Origin: Micromonospora musae
GTDB taxonomy: Bacteria; Actinomycetota; Actinomycetes; Mycobacteriales; Micromonosporaceae
Direction: 5' to 3'
DNA length: 64,000 nt
NCBI RefSeq assembly: GCF_003626635.1
Contig: NZ_RAZT01000009.1
Coordinates: 62,001 to 126,000 of the forward strand
The position numbers and the translations under genes were made by a program. The notes under the pieces were generated by a model, which was not told the DNA's origin, did not search any database, and worked only from the letters and a program-made list of their open reading frames with translations. Each line of letters starts with the position of its first letter. Positions within the stretch are counted from its first letter, which is position 1. Of the stretch, positions 34,118 through 42,904 are shown piece by piece.

Positions 34118-35680
34118 CTACCGCCGCTCGGGCACGATCACGTTGGAATGCGCGCCGGTCTCCGGCTCGGCCGGCGGCTCCGCGACCAGATGCGGAGCGG
34201 TCCGCTCGACGGGAGGTGGCGTCTCGGCGGGCCCGCCCGGCGGCTGCTCCTGCGGGTGTGCGACAGGTTCGACCGGTCGCTGCGTCTCGGCCGGTGCGGT
34301 CCGCTCGGCCGGAGTCGGTGCCGGTGCCGCCTCGCCCGGTTCGGCCGCCGCCTCGACCTGCGCGTGCGCGGGACCGCCGTTCGCCCGCCGCCGGCCCGGC
34401 TCGCGCGTGCCCACCGTCGGGTACTCGGCCGTCTCGCCGCCGCCCGCCGCGGCCGCCATCACCGCCGCGGCGGCCAGGTCGGCCACCCGCTTCGCCTCGC
34501 GCTGCACCCGGGCACGGACGTCCTTCGCGTGCCGCTCGGCCAGGTCGGCGGAGCGGCGTGCCTCGTCGAGTCGGGCCGCCTCGGTGGCGAGTTGCTGGCG
34601 GACCTCCTCCAGGCGTCGCTGCGCCGTGCCCAACTCGTGCTCGGTCGCCGACTGCTCCTGGTGCGCCCCGGCCAGCTTCCGCTGCGCCGCGCCCAGCTCG
34701 GACTCCACCTGCGTCAGCGCCTGCTGGCGCACCGTCACCTCCCGGTGCAGCTCGGTGAGCTGCTCCTGGTGGGTGGTGGCCTGTTCGTCGGCGCGCTGCC
34801 GCACCTCCGTCGCGTACTGCTGCGCCTCGGCGATGAGGGAGCCGATGGTCTGCTCGGCGGCGCTGCGCTGGTTCTCGATCTCCCGCTCGGCGGTCGCCCG
34901 TTGCTCGGCGATCTCCTGCTCGGCGGCGGTACGCCGCTCGTTGACGTCCCGTTCGATGTTCGCCTGCCACTGGGCCAGCTCCTGCTGGCTCTTGCTCCGG
35001 GCCGCCTGCAGCTCCTGCTGGATCTGCGTACGCGCCGCGCGGGTCAGCGCCTCGGAGGCGGCTCGGGCCTGCTCGACCTGCTGGGCGCTCTGCTCGCTGA
35101 TCCGCTTCGCCTCCTGGCGGGCCCGCTCGTGCGCGGCCTCCCCGTCGGCGCGCAGCTTCTCCGCCGCCTCCCGGATCTCGGCGATCTCGGTCTCGACCGC
35201 GGTGCGGCGCTCCTCGTACGTCTTCTCCTGCTCGACGCGGCGCGCGGAGAGCTCCTCCTCCAGGTCCTGCAGCGCCCGGGTGGCTCGCTCGCGCGCGTCG
35301 ACAAGCGTCCGTTCCGCCTCGGTCTGCAGCTCCCCGGCGCGCTGCGCGGCGGTGTCGGCGATCGCCGCGCCCTGCTTCTCGGCCAGCGCGAGGATCTGGT
35401 CGACCATCGGGCCCAGATCGCGGAACGACGCCCGGTCGGGCTGGTTCGGGCGGTGCCGCAGCTCGGTCAGCTCGGTGTGCAGCTGCTGCATCTGCGCGGT
35501 CAGCTCCCGGACCTGCCCGGTCACCCGGTCGCGCTCGGTGGAGAGCGCCGCGAGCTGCCCGTCGAGCTGCTCGATGTACCGATCGACCTGCCGCTTCTCG
35601 TAACCGCGCAGCGCCAGCTCGAAGCTGGGTCGCGAGCCGCGGTTCTCGCGTACCGCGAACGGCTCTTCGCCGTTGGACAT
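34118..35680 (-). CDS. DivIVA-like long coiled-coil protein with Pro-rich tail
   Basis: 520 aa. DivIVA-type N-terminus (FELALRGYEKRQVDRYIEQLDGQ) at about 18-45, then near-continuous heptad coiled coil at about 40-400, rich in Glu/Gln/Ala/Arg with an AEQEIAEQRATAEREIENQR-type pattern. A disordered Pro/Glu/Ala tail follows at about 410-520. Architecture resembles actinobacterial FilP/Scy or Wag31-like polarity and cytoskeletal proteins, but it is longer than DivIVA and shorter than Scy. ATG 35680 follows AGGAT. A role in polar growth or septum positioning is inferred. Antisense open frames here are GC artefacts. Confidence 0.82.
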   Translation of the reverse strand: MSNGEEPFAVRENRGSRPSFELALRGYEKRQVDRYIEQLDGQLAALSTERDRVTGQVRELTAQMQQLHTELTELRHRPNQPDRASFRDLGPMVDQILALAEKQGAAIADTAAQRAGELQTEAERTLVDARERATRALQDLEEELSARRVEQEKTYEERRTAVETEIAEIREAAEKLRADGEAAHERARQEAKRISEQSAQQVEQARAASEALTRAARTQIQQELQAARSKSQQELAQWQANIERDVNERRTAAEQEIAEQRATAEREIENQRSAAEQTIGSLIAEAQQYATEVRQRADEQATTHQEQLTELHREVTVRQQALTQVESELGAAQRKLAGAHQEQSATEHELGTAQRRLEEVRQQLATEAARLDEARRSADLAERHAKDVRARVQREAKRVADLAAAAVMAAAAGGGETAEYPTVGTREPGRRRANGGPAHAQVEAAAEPGEAAPAPTPAERTAPAETQRPVEPVAHPQEQPPGGPAETPPPVERTAPHLVAEPPAEPETGAHSNVIVPERR

Positions 35681-36037
35681 CCGACATCCTCCGTACGATC
35701 CTGCCGTCCCCACAGGGCATGGGGTCGCGCAACGCTACCGTCGTGCCGACGCCGGATCGTCATCGACCCGGCGCTCCTGCCACGGGGCGCGCCCGTCGTG
35801 CGTGGACGCCGGTCGCCGCCCGGCGTCCCGGACGGTCGGTGGCCGTCGAGCCACCGCCGGTGTCGGCCGCGGCCCCCGAGGCGTCTCCGGCTCGAAGGCG
35901 TCGAGAGTAAAGCATGGCAAAGACCTCAGCACGGCGCGGGTCGCCCGGGCGCGCGGCATGATGGTCAGCGGCGCCGGTCCCGGCCGGCTCCGCACCTCGC
36001 GGGCGGGCGGCGGCGCCGCGCAACGAACAGGAGAGAC
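35681..36037. other. Divergent intergenic region, no gene seen
   Basis: 357 bp between the starts of the coiled-coil and MDMPI genes. On the minus strand TAGCGT (35732-35737) is a possible -10 for the coiled-coil gene. The plus-strand leader ends in CAGGAGAG at the next gene. Open frames present look like shadows and lack SDs. Confidence 0.4.
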
Positions 36038-36829
36038 ATGTCTTCGATCGCAGACCAGACGATATCGGCCCTGCGTGGCGGGCACGACGCGCTCGTCGCG
36101 TTCGTCGGGAAGCTCGGCCAGGAGGACCTGGTACGGCCCTCCGGCGCCAGTGACTGGCAGGTGTCCCAGGTGCTCAGCCACCTCGGCAGCGGAGCGGAGA
36201 TCAACCTGGCGGCGCTGCGCGCCGCGAAGTCCGGCGGCGCGGCGCCGGGCGGTGACTTCAACAAGTCGGTCTGGGCCCGGTGGGACGCGATGTCCCCCGC
36301 CGAGCAGGCCGCCGGCTTCGTCGAGGCCAACCAGCGGCTCGTCGAGGAGTACGAAGCGTTGGATCCGACCACCCGGGCGCAGCTCCGGATCGACCTGGGC
36401 TTCCTGCCCGAGCCGGTGGACGTCGCCACCTCGGCCCGGATGCGGCTCAGCGAGTTCGCCCTGCACCAGTGGGACGTCGAGGTCGGATTCGACCCGTCGG
36501 CGACGGTGTCGGCGGAGGCGGTGGCGCGCCTGCTCGACAACGTGGGGGCGATGCTCGCCTGGACGAGCCGCGCGGACGTTCTCGGCGGACGACAGGCACA
36601 CCTCACGGTGCGGCTGGAGGAGCCGTCGCGGCTCTTCGGGCTGCGGCTGGGCGAGCGGGTCGAGCTGACCGACGCCCCCGAGCGGCCGGACGGGGAGCTG
36701 CTGGCGCCGGCCGAGGCGTGGCTGCGCCTCACGGTGGGACGGCTCGGCGCGCAGTACACGCCGGAGGCCGTCCGGCTGACCGGGCCGGTGAGCCTGGACG
36801 AGCTGCGTTCCGTCTTCCCCGGCTTCTGA
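36038..36829 (+). CDS. Maleylpyruvate isomerase-family mycothiol-dependent-type protein
   Basis: 263 aa. DinB/MDMPI-like four-helix N-terminal domain: VRPSGASDWQVSQVLSHLGSGAEIN supplies the first metal His and FALHQWDVEVGF a later His. A C-terminal SCP-like domain (about 180-263) includes LTVGRLGAQYTPEAVRLTG. Mycothiol use is known only for characterised relatives. ATG 36038 follows CAGGAGAG. Substrate unknown; detoxification or isomerisation of a thiol conjugate is possible. Confidence 0.84.
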   Translation: MSSIADQTISALRGGHDALVAFVGKLGQEDLVRPSGASDWQVSQVLSHLGSGAEINLAALRAAKSGGAAPGGDFNKSVWARWDAMSPAEQAAGFVEANQRLVEEYEALDPTTRAQLRIDLGFLPEPVDVATSARMRLSEFALHQWDVEVGFDPSATVSAEAVARLLDNVGAMLAWTSRADVLGGRQAHLTVRLEEPSRLFGLRLGERVELTDAPERPDGELLAPAEAWLRLTVGRLGAQYTPEAVRLTGPVSLDELRSVFPGF

Positions 36830-36862
36830 GCCGCAGCTGCACCGCTCCGGCGCCCGTCGTGG

Positions 36863-37894
36863 TCAGGCGGGCGCCGGACCGGTGGAGTCCCGCACCACGA
36901 GGGTGTGCCCGGTGGGGCGCCGACGCGGTCGGTTCGACCTGGGCTTGAGCGCGAGGGCGAGCGCCGTGCGTCCCATCTCGGTCATGGGCAGCCGGACGGT
37001 GGTGAGGCTGGGCGCCAGGTCGGCGGCGACCGAGACGTCGTCGAAGCCGACCACCGACACCCGCTCCGGCACCGAGATGCGGCGGGCGCGTAGCACCGCG
37101 AGGACCCCCATCGCCATCGCGTCGTTGAGCGCGATGACGGCCGTCGTTCCCGGATGGTCGCCGAGGATCCGCTCGGCCGCCACCCGCCCGCCCTCCCGGG
37201 TGAAGTCGGTGTGCACCACCGGCAGTTCGGCGAGGTCCAGGCCGTGGCCGCGCAGCGCCGAGGCGACCCCGGCGAGCCGGTCGGTGACGGTGGTCAGCCC
37301 CGGCGTCCCCGCCGCCACCGCGATCCGCCGGTGCCCCAGCGCCAGGAGGTGCTCGGCGAGCGCCCGCCCGCCGGCCTCGTTGTCGGGCAGCACGGCGTCG
37401 GCGCCGAGGGAGTGCCGCCCGATGACCGCGACGCGCCCGCCGAGGCTCTGGTACGCGGAGAGCTCCGCCTTCGTCTCCGCCTCGACCCGGGTGTCGGTGT
37501 AGCCGGAGCCGGCGATGAGGATGATGCCGACCCGCTGGGCGATGAGGTGGCGGATCTGGCGCAGCTCGAAGTGCGGGTCGCGCCCCGAGTGGCAGATCTG
37601 CACGAGCAGCCCCTGCTCGGCGGCGACCTCGATGACCCCGCCGGCGATCTCGGAGAAGTACGGGTCGTCCACCTGGTGCACGACGAGGCCGACGGTCGAG
37701 CTGGCGCCCCCGGCGAGGGTGCGCGCGTACGGGTTGGCGACGTAGCCGAGCTCCTGGGAGACCCGCCGCACCCGGTCGGCGACCTCCTCGCTGACTCCGT
37801 CCCGGCCGGAGAGGGCCCGGGACGCTGTCGCCAGTGACACTCCGGCCCGCTCGGCGACGTCGACGAGGCGCAGCCTCGAGCCAGGCTTGGGCAT
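36863..37894 (-). CDS. LacI-family regulator of the Liv-type ABC operon
   Basis: 343 aa. LacI HTH at about 10-60 (RLVDVAERAGVSLATASRALSG) plus a hinge helix (NPYARTLAGGASSTVGLVV), then a periplasmic-binding-like effector domain containing VPERVSVVGFDDVSVAADLAP. ATG 37894 has AGGAGAG 7 nt upstream. It is divergent from the importer operon, whose promoter carries two LacI-type sites at 37967-37990. The effector is probably the imported ligand or its product. Confidence 0.93.
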   Translation of the reverse strand: MPKPGSRLRLVDVAERAGVSLATASRALSGRDGVSEEVADRVRRVSQELGYVANPYARTLAGGASSTVGLVVHQVDDPYFSEIAGGVIEVAAEQGLLVQICHSGRDPHFELRQIRHLIAQRVGIILIAGSGYTDTRVEAETKAELSAYQSLGGRVAVIGRHSLGADAVLPDNEAGGRALAEHLLALGHRRIAVAAGTPGLTTVTDRLAGVASALRGHGLDLAELPVVHTDFTREGGRVAAERILGDHPGTTAVIALNDAMAMGVLAVLRARRISVPERVSVVGFDDVSVAADLAPSLTTVRLPMTEMGRTALALALKPRSNRPRRRPTGHTLVVRDSTGPAPA

Positions 37895-37935
37895 CAGCGA
37901 CTCTCCTGAGACATCGATGTCGGCACCTTCATCTA

Positions 37936-37965
37936 TTGCCAGTGACGTAGGACACACCCTAGAGT
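37936..37965 (+). promoter_or_regulatory. Promoter of Liv-type importer operon
   Basis: -35 TTGCCA (37936-37941), 18-bp spacer, -10 TAGAGT (37960-37965). The LacI operator begins two bases downstream, so a bound repressor would cover the start site. Confidence 0.7.
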
Positions 37966-37966
37966 A

Positions 37967-37990
37967 CGAAAGCGCTTTCGCAAGCGCTTC
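37967..37990. promoter_or_regulatory. Tandem LacI-type operators
   Basis: Perfect 14-bp palindrome CGAAAGCGCTTTCG (37967-37980) with a CG centre, immediately followed by a second core AAGCGCTT (37982-37989). Placed over the transcription start of the importer operon and between divergent lacI and importer genes. Confidence 0.85.
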
Positions 37991-38017
37991 CAGCCCGGTG
38001 CAAAGGAGCCTCCGAGC

Positions 38018-39241
38018 ATGTCCACCCGGTTGACGAAGATGAGATGGGCGACGGCGTTCGGCGCGACGACGGCCCTCGCGCTCGCCGGTTGCAGCGGTGG
38101 CGAGGAGGGCTCGACCTCCAGCGATGACCCGATCGTGGTCGGGATCTCGTTGCCGCTCACCGGCGACTTCTCCGAGCCCGGCAAGGGAGTCCAGCGCGGC
38201 TACCAGGCCTGGGCGAAGATCGTGAACGACAAGGGCGGCCTGCTGGGCCGCCAGGTCGAGCTGAAGATCCTCGACGACCAGTCCAACGCCGACCGCGTCG
38301 TCTCCGACTACGAGCAGCTCATCGGCCAGGACCAGGTCGACGTCGTGGTCGGTCCCTTCTCGACCCGGCTCGTCGTGCCGGCCGCCCGCGTCGCCGAAGA
38401 GTACGGGATGTTGTTCGTCGAGCCCGCGGGCGCCGCGAAGGAGGTCTTCGAACAGGGCTTCAAGAACCTCTTCTACGCCGCCCCCGCGGTGGCGAACGAC
38501 CACTACAACCACCTCGCCGAGTACATCCTCGGTCTGCCGGCCGGGCAGCGCCCCACCACCGCGGCGTACGCGGCGATGGACGACCCGTTCGCGCAGGGCA
38601 CGGCGTACGGGCTGAAGGAGAAGCTCGAGGCGGGCGGTGTCCGCACCGTGGTCGACGAGGTCTACCCGCCGAACACCACCGAGTTCAGCGGCATCGCCGC
38701 GAAGATCGCCGCGTCGAAGGCGGATCTCGTGGTGGGCGGCTCGCAGTACCAGGACGGCGTGAACCTGATCGTCGCCCTCCAGCAGCTCGCGTACCAGCCG
38801 AAGCTCGCCGCGTTCTCCACGGCGCCGACCAGCCCCGAGTTCGCCGCCGCCATCGGCAACAAGACCGAGGGGATCCTGGCGCCCACCGGCTACACCCAGA
38901 AGGCGCCCTACCCGAGCAACGTCGAGTTCGTGGAGAAGTACACCGCCCAGTTCGGCACGCCGCCGGAGGAGGACGAGGCGAACGCGTACACCACCGGCCA
39001 GGTCGTCGCCGCGGCGATCACCGCGGCGGGCTGCGCCGAGCAGGGCGAGTGCCAGCAGAAGCTCATCGACTGGGTACGCGGCAACACCGTCGAGACGGTC
39101 GTCGGCCCGCTCAGCTGGGACGCGACCGGCAAACCGCAGGGCGCCCACATGATCCAGCAGTGGGTCGGCGGGGAGATCCAGATCGTGCTCCCGGCCGACG
39201 CCAAGGAGGCCGACATCGTCTACCCGAAGCCGGCCTGGTAG
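38018..39241 (+). CDS. Branched-chain-amino-acid-type (LivJ-like) substrate-binding lipoprotein
   Basis: 407 aa with lipobox ALAGC near residue 24 and an acidic Ser/Gly linker. Periplasmic-binding domain: IVVGISLPLTGDFSEPGKGVQ, VELKILDDQSNADRVV and VDVVVGPFSTRLVVPAA. First gene of a complete five-gene importer. Family 5/LivJ proteins bind amino acids, urea, short amides or aromatics. The LacI-type regulator instead suggests a carbohydrate-derived ligand, so the substrate is open. Confidence 0.9.
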   Translation: MSTRLTKMRWATAFGATTALALAGCSGGEEGSTSSDDPIVVGISLPLTGDFSEPGKGVQRGYQAWAKIVNDKGGLLGRQVELKILDDQSNADRVVSDYEQLIGQDQVDVVVGPFSTRLVVPAARVAEEYGMLFVEPAGAAKEVFEQGFKNLFYAAPAVANDHYNHLAEYILGLPAGQRPTTAAYAAMDDPFAQGTAYGLKEKLEAGGVRTVVDEVYPPNTTEFSGIAAKIAASKADLVVGGSQYQDGVNLIVALQQLAYQPKLAAFSTAPTSPEFAAAIGNKTEGILAPTGYTQKAPYPSNVEFVEKYTAQFGTPPEEDEANAYTTGQVVAAAITAAGCAEQGECQQKLIDWVRGNTVETVVGPLSWDATGKPQGAHMIQQWVGGEIQIVLPADAKEADIVYPKPAW

Positions 39242-39246
39242 CCGCG

Positions 39247-40134
39247 ATGACCTCCGGAGCGCTGATCTTCCAGAGCGTCATCCTGGGTCTGCTGCTCGGC
39301 GGGCTCTACGCCCTGCTGGCCTCGGGCCTGACGCTCTACTTCGGCATCATGCGGGTGGTGATGATCGCCCACTCGGCGTTCCTCATCCTCGCCGCCTACC
39401 TGGCCTGGTGGTCGCAGACCCGGCTCGGCGTCGACCCGCTGCTCTCCCTGGTCGTCACGGTCCCGCTCTTCTTCGCCGCCGGGGTGCTGCTGCAACGGGG
39501 CCTGCTCGCCCGGCTGCGCCCCGCCACGCTGACCATGATGTCGGTGCTGCTGACCTTCGCCATCGCGGTCATCATCGAGGGGCTGCTCGGGTACGCCTTC
39601 ACCGGCACCCAACGGCGCGTCCAGCTCGGCTACGGCACGGCGAACATCGAGCTCTTCGGCGCGCGGATCGCCGTCGTGAAGCTCATCGCGTTCGGCCTCG
39701 CGGTGGCCGCGCTGCTCACCCTCTACCTGCTGCTGAAACGCACCACGTTCGGCTGGGCGCTGCGGGCCACCATCCAGCACCCGGACGCGGCCCGGTTGGT
39801 CGGCATCGACACCAACCGGGTCGCCGGCTACGGCTTCGGCCTCGGGCTGGCCACCGCGGCCGTCGGCGGCACCGCGCTGGCCCTGGACACCACCATCTAC
39901 CCCTCGCTGCACTGGCACTGGATCGGGCCGCTCATGGCGATCATCGTGGTCGGCGGGCTGGGCAGCGTGCCCGGGGCCGCGGCCGCCGCCATGGTGCTCG
40001 GCCTCACCCAGAGCCTGCTGCAGATCCCGCTCAACACCACCTGGGCGCAGACCATCTTCTACCTCGCGCTCTTCGCCACGCTGGCGTTCCGCCCGCAGGG
40101 ATTCTTCGGAGGCCGGCTTGCCCAGCGCTTCTGA
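39247..40134 (+). CDS. Liv-type ABC permease (LivH-like)
   Basis: 295-aa permease with about eight helices. LLGGLYALLASGLTLYFGIMRVVMIAHSAF matches the LivH N-terminal region, and VGIDTNRVAGYGFGLGLATAA is the family's conserved cytoplasmic loop. It starts 5 nt after the binding-protein stop and overlaps the next gene by 17 nt. Confidence 0.92.
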   Translation: MTSGALIFQSVILGLLLGGLYALLASGLTLYFGIMRVVMIAHSAFLILAAYLAWWSQTRLGVDPLLSLVVTVPLFFAAGVLLQRGLLARLRPATLTMMSVLLTFAIAVIIEGLLGYAFTGTQRRVQLGYGTANIELFGARIAVVKLIAFGLAVAALLTLYLLLKRTTFGWALRATIQHPDAARLVGIDTNRVAGYGFGLGLATAAVGGTALALDTTIYPSLHWHWIGPLMAIIVVGGLGSVPGAAAAAMVLGLTQSLLQIPLNTTWAQTIFYLALFATLAFRPQGFFGGRLAQRF

Positions 40135-41239
40135 ACCGGTAACCACCCTCGCCGCGCGCCGGCCGGCGGTCATGGCCGGTCGGGCCGCCCGGGGCGTCCT
40201 GCTCCTGCTGCTCGTCGTCGCCGTGCTGTCGTTCCCGTCGCTGGCGCCCAACCCGTACATCCTCTCGGCCGGCATCCTCGTGCTGAACTACGCCCTCCTG
40301 TCGACCTCGTGGAACTTCGTCGGCGGCTTCACCGGCTACATCTCGCTCGGGCACGGGGCGCTCGCCGGGCTCGGCGCGTACGGCACCGCCCTGCTCGTGA
40401 CCAAGGCCGGCGTGCCCAGCTTCGTGGCGCTCGTCGTCGCGGCCCTCGCCGTGGCGGCCCTCGCCGTGCCGATCGGTTACGCGGCGCTACGGGTGCGCGG
40501 CGCCTCCTTCGTCATCGTCTCCATCGCGTTGGTGCTGGTCCTGCTGCTGGTCTTCCAGAGCTGGGCCTCGTTCACCGGCGGCTCGCGCGGGCTGACCGTG
40601 CCGCGCCCCTTCCCGGACCTGCTTCGCCCCGAGCACCACCGGGTCTTCTGGTTCCTCTTCGCCGGGCTGCTGGCGCTCGCGCTGCTGGTCTGGTGGGTGA
40701 TCGACCGTTCCCGGTTCGGCCTCGGGCTCAAGGCGATCCGGGAGGACGAGGACAAGGCGGAGTCGCTGGGCATCCCGACCTTCGCCTACAAGCTCGTGGT
40801 GTTCGTGGTGTCGGCCGGGTTCACCGGCGCCGCCGGTGGCCTGTACGCGCTCTGGTTCGGCGACCTCGACCCGGTCTTCCAGTTCTCCATCCTGACCGGC
40901 TCCTACCTGGTGCTGATGGCGCTGCTCGGCGGGGTGCGCAGCCTCTTCGGCCCGCTGCTCGGAGCGCTGGTCGTCGGCACGGCGCTGGAGTACTTCAAGG
41001 TCGAGTACGGCAGCACCCCGCTGCACCTGGTCGCCACCGGTCTGCTGCTCGCCGTCGTCGTGCTCTTCATGCCCGACGGGGTGCTGCCGGCGGTCAGCGC
41101 CGCGATCGACCGGTTCCGCCCGGCCCAGCAGTCCATCCGGGAGGTGACCGCCGCCGAGCTGCGCGAGCAGCGCGAAGGCGCCGAGACCGAGCTGGCCGGA
41201 GCGGGCCCGGCGGCGTCGTCCACGAAGGAGCGAGCATGA
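40118..41239 (+). CDS. Liv-type ABC permease (LivM-like)
   Basis: 373 aa, about nine helices with the LivM signature WNFVGGFTGYISLGHGA and a charged cytoplasmic tail (about 320-373). Start is TTG 40118, behind GGAGG at 5-nt spacing and inside the livH end; ATG 40172 is the fallback. The stop lies in an ATGA overlap with the 27-codon mini-cistron. Confidence 0.88.
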   Translation: MPSASEPVTTLAARRPAVMAGRAARGVLLLLLVVAVLSFPSLAPNPYILSAGILVLNYALLSTSWNFVGGFTGYISLGHGALAGLGAYGTALLVTKAGVPSFVALVVAALAVAALAVPIGYAALRVRGASFVIVSIALVLVLLLVFQSWASFTGGSRGLTVPRPFPDLLRPEHHRVFWFLFAGLLALALLVWWVIDRSRFGLGLKAIREDEDKAESLGIPTFAYKLVVFVVSAGFTGAAGGLYALWFGDLDPVFQFSILTGSYLVLMALLGGVRSLFGPLLGALVVGTALEYFKVEYGSTPLHLVATGLLLAVVVLFMPDGVLPAVSAAIDRFRPAQQSIREVTAAELREQREGAETELAGAGPAASSTKERA

Positions 41240-41319
41240 GCGAGCGGAGTGAGCGAATCATCGGGTGCGGTGCGGTGGAGCCTCATGGCGGCGGCGAGCG
41301 GAGCGAGGTGCCGGCATGA
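41236..41319 (+). CDS. 27-codon repeat-derived mini-cistron ('SERSER' peptide) between livM and livG
   Basis: Starts in the livM stop (ATGA, 41236-41239) and ends in the livG start (ATGA, 41316-41319), so ribosomes could pass livM to livG through it. The peptide begins MSERSERIIGCGA and ends GGGERSEVPA. GAGCGAGCGGAGTGAGCG-type DNA at the start recurs at its end (GGCGAGCGGAGCGAGG) and at the livG start (ATGAGCGAGCG). I recall similar intergenic repeats in Micromonospora/Salinispora. The product is probably non-functional; the frame may matter only for coupling. Confidence 0.45.
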   Translation: MSERSERIIGCGAVEPHGGGERSEVPA

Positions 41320-42053
41320 GCGAGCGGGCGCTGCGGACCGAGGGCCTCACCAAGGCGTTCGGGGGAGTGGTGGCGCTAGACGGCGCCAGCGTCGCCTTCC
41401 GGCACGGGCAGGTGAACGCGCTCATCGGGCCGAACGGCTCCGGCAAGACGACGTTCTTCAACTGCGTCACCGGCATGATCCGCGCCGACTCCGGCCGGAC
41501 CGTCTACCGGGGACGGGACATCACCCGGGCCGCCCCGCACGCGATCGCGCACGCCGGCCTGGGCCGTACCTTCCAGCTCTGCCGGGTCTTTCCTCGCATG
41601 TCGGCGCTGGACAACGTGCTCGCCGCCGTACGCCCGGCGGGCCTGCTCGGCCGGTTGCGGGGCGCGCACGGCCGGGCGGAGGTCGACCGGGCGCGCGGCT
41701 GGCTGACCCGGCTCGGCATCGAGCACCTCGTCGACGTCGAGGCGCGGAACATGTCGTGGGGGCAGCAGAAGCTGCTGGAGCTGGCCGGCGTGCTGATGGC
41801 CGATCCGGAGACGGTCCTGCTGGACGAGCCGGCGGGCGGGGTCAACCCGGCCCTGCTCGACCGGATCGGCGGCCTGGTCCGGGAGCTCAACGCCGAGGGC
41901 CGCACCTTCGTCATCGTCGAGCACAACATGGACCTGGTGATGAGCATCAGCGACCACATCGTGGTCTTCGACCGTGGCCGGCCGATCGCGGAGGGGCCAC
42001 CGTCGGTGATCCGCGCCGACGAACGCGTGCTGGGGGCCTACCTTGGCGTCTGA
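41316..42053 (+). CDS. Liv-type ABC ATPase (LivG-like)
   Basis: 245 aa. Walker A GPNGSGKTTFFN, Q-loop region GLGRTFQLCRVFP, a signature degenerate to MSWGQQKLLELAGVL (normally LSxGQ), Walker B VLLDEPAGGVNP and IVEHNMDLVM. It couples ATP hydrolysis to uptake with livF. ATG 41316 follows GAGCGAGG and directly abuts the mini-cistron. Confidence 0.93.
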   Translation: MSERALRTEGLTKAFGGVVALDGASVAFRHGQVNALIGPNGSGKTTFFNCVTGMIRADSGRTVYRGRDITRAAPHAIAHAGLGRTFQLCRVFPRMSALDNVLAAVRPAGLLGRLRGAHGRAEVDRARGWLTRLGIEHLVDVEARNMSWGQQKLLELAGVLMADPETVLLDEPAGGVNPALLDRIGGLVRELNAEGRTFVIVEHNMDLVMSISDHIVVFDRGRPIAEGPPSVIRADERVLGAYLGV

Positions 42054-42792
42054 GATCGAACTCGTCGACATCCAGGCCGGCTACGGGCGCGCCGCGCCGG
42101 TCCTGCGTGGGCTCTCCGTCGCGGTGCCGGCCGGCTCCGTCGTCTGCCTGGTCGGCCCGAACGGCGCCGGCAAGTCCACGGTGCTGAAGGTGGCCAGCGG
42201 GCTGCTCCGGCCCCGGTCCGGGCGGATCCTGGTCGGCGGCCGGGAGGTGACCGGGCAGGGGCCGCAGGCGATGCTCGCCGCGGGCGTCGCGCACGTGCTC
42301 CAGGGGCACAGCGTGTTCCGCGAGATGACGGTGGCCGAGAACGTCCTGCTCGGCGGCTACACGCTGCGCGACAAGACCCGGGTCGCCCGTCGGGCCGAGT
42401 TCGTCAAGGAGCTCTTCCCGGTGGTGGCGCAGCGCTGGGGGAGCCTCGCCGGGCTGCTCTCCGGCGGCCAGCAGAAGCAGGTCGAGTTCGCCCGGTCGCT
42501 GATGGTGGACCCGAAGGTCGTGCTGCTCGACGAGCCGTCCATGGGCCTGGACCCGAAGGCCACGGCGACCGTCTTCGAGCAGGTCGTGCGGATGCGCGAC
42601 GCCGGCACCGCCGTGCTGCTCGTCGAGCAGAACGCCCGCCGGGCACTGGAGACCGCCGACCTGGGCTGCGTACTCGACCTGGGCCGGGTGCACATCTCCG
42701 GTCCCGCGCCGGAGCTGCTGGCGGACCCGCAGCTCGGCGAGCTCTACCTCGGCGGCCGGCCCGCCGAGCCCCCGGTCGTTCCGAAGCGCTGA
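42043..42792 (+). CDS. Liv-type ABC ATPase (LivF-like)
   Basis: 249 aa. Walker A GPNGAGKSTVLK, signature LLSGGQQKQVEFARSL, Walker B VLLDEPSMGLDP and LLVEQNARRALE. It starts at TTG 42043 inside the livG end. Last gene of the importer; no stem-loop is obvious before the LamG gene, so read-through is possible. Confidence 0.91.
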   Translation: MASEIELVDIQAGYGRAAPVLRGLSVAVPAGSVVCLVGPNGAGKSTVLKVASGLLRPRSGRILVGGREVTGQGPQAMLAAGVAHVLQGHSVFREMTVAENVLLGGYTLRDKTRVARRAEFVKELFPVVAQRWGSLAGLLSGGQQKQVEFARSLMVDPKVVLLDEPSMGLDPKATATVFEQVVRMRDAGTAVLLVEQNARRALETADLGCVLDLGRVHISGPAPELLADPQLGELYLGGRPAEPPVVPKR

Positions 42793-42847
42793 CGGCCGGC
42801 CCGTACGGCACCACCGCACAAATGACATAGCGAGGTCCGGCCAACGG

Positions 42848-42861
42848 GGTAAGCGTTTACC
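42848..42861. promoter_or_regulatory. LacI-type operator upstream of LamG/PQQ-dehydrogenase genes
   Basis: GGTAAGCGTTTACC is symmetric about CG with one mismatched pair, 43 bp before ATG 42905. It shares GGTAAGCG with the operator at 47338, so the LacI protein encoded at 46119-47153 is the likelier binder. Confidence 0.75.
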
Positions 42862-42904
42862 GGGACCGGACCGACGAGGTTCGTGGCACAGAGAGGTGTA
42901 CGCG

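Noticed and set aside
33287..36829. Very long plus-strand open frame (about 1180 codons) across the coiled-coil gene
   Set aside because: Only its end (from ATG 36038) is a real gene. The rest is low-complexity antisense of the coiled-coil gene, produced by high GC.
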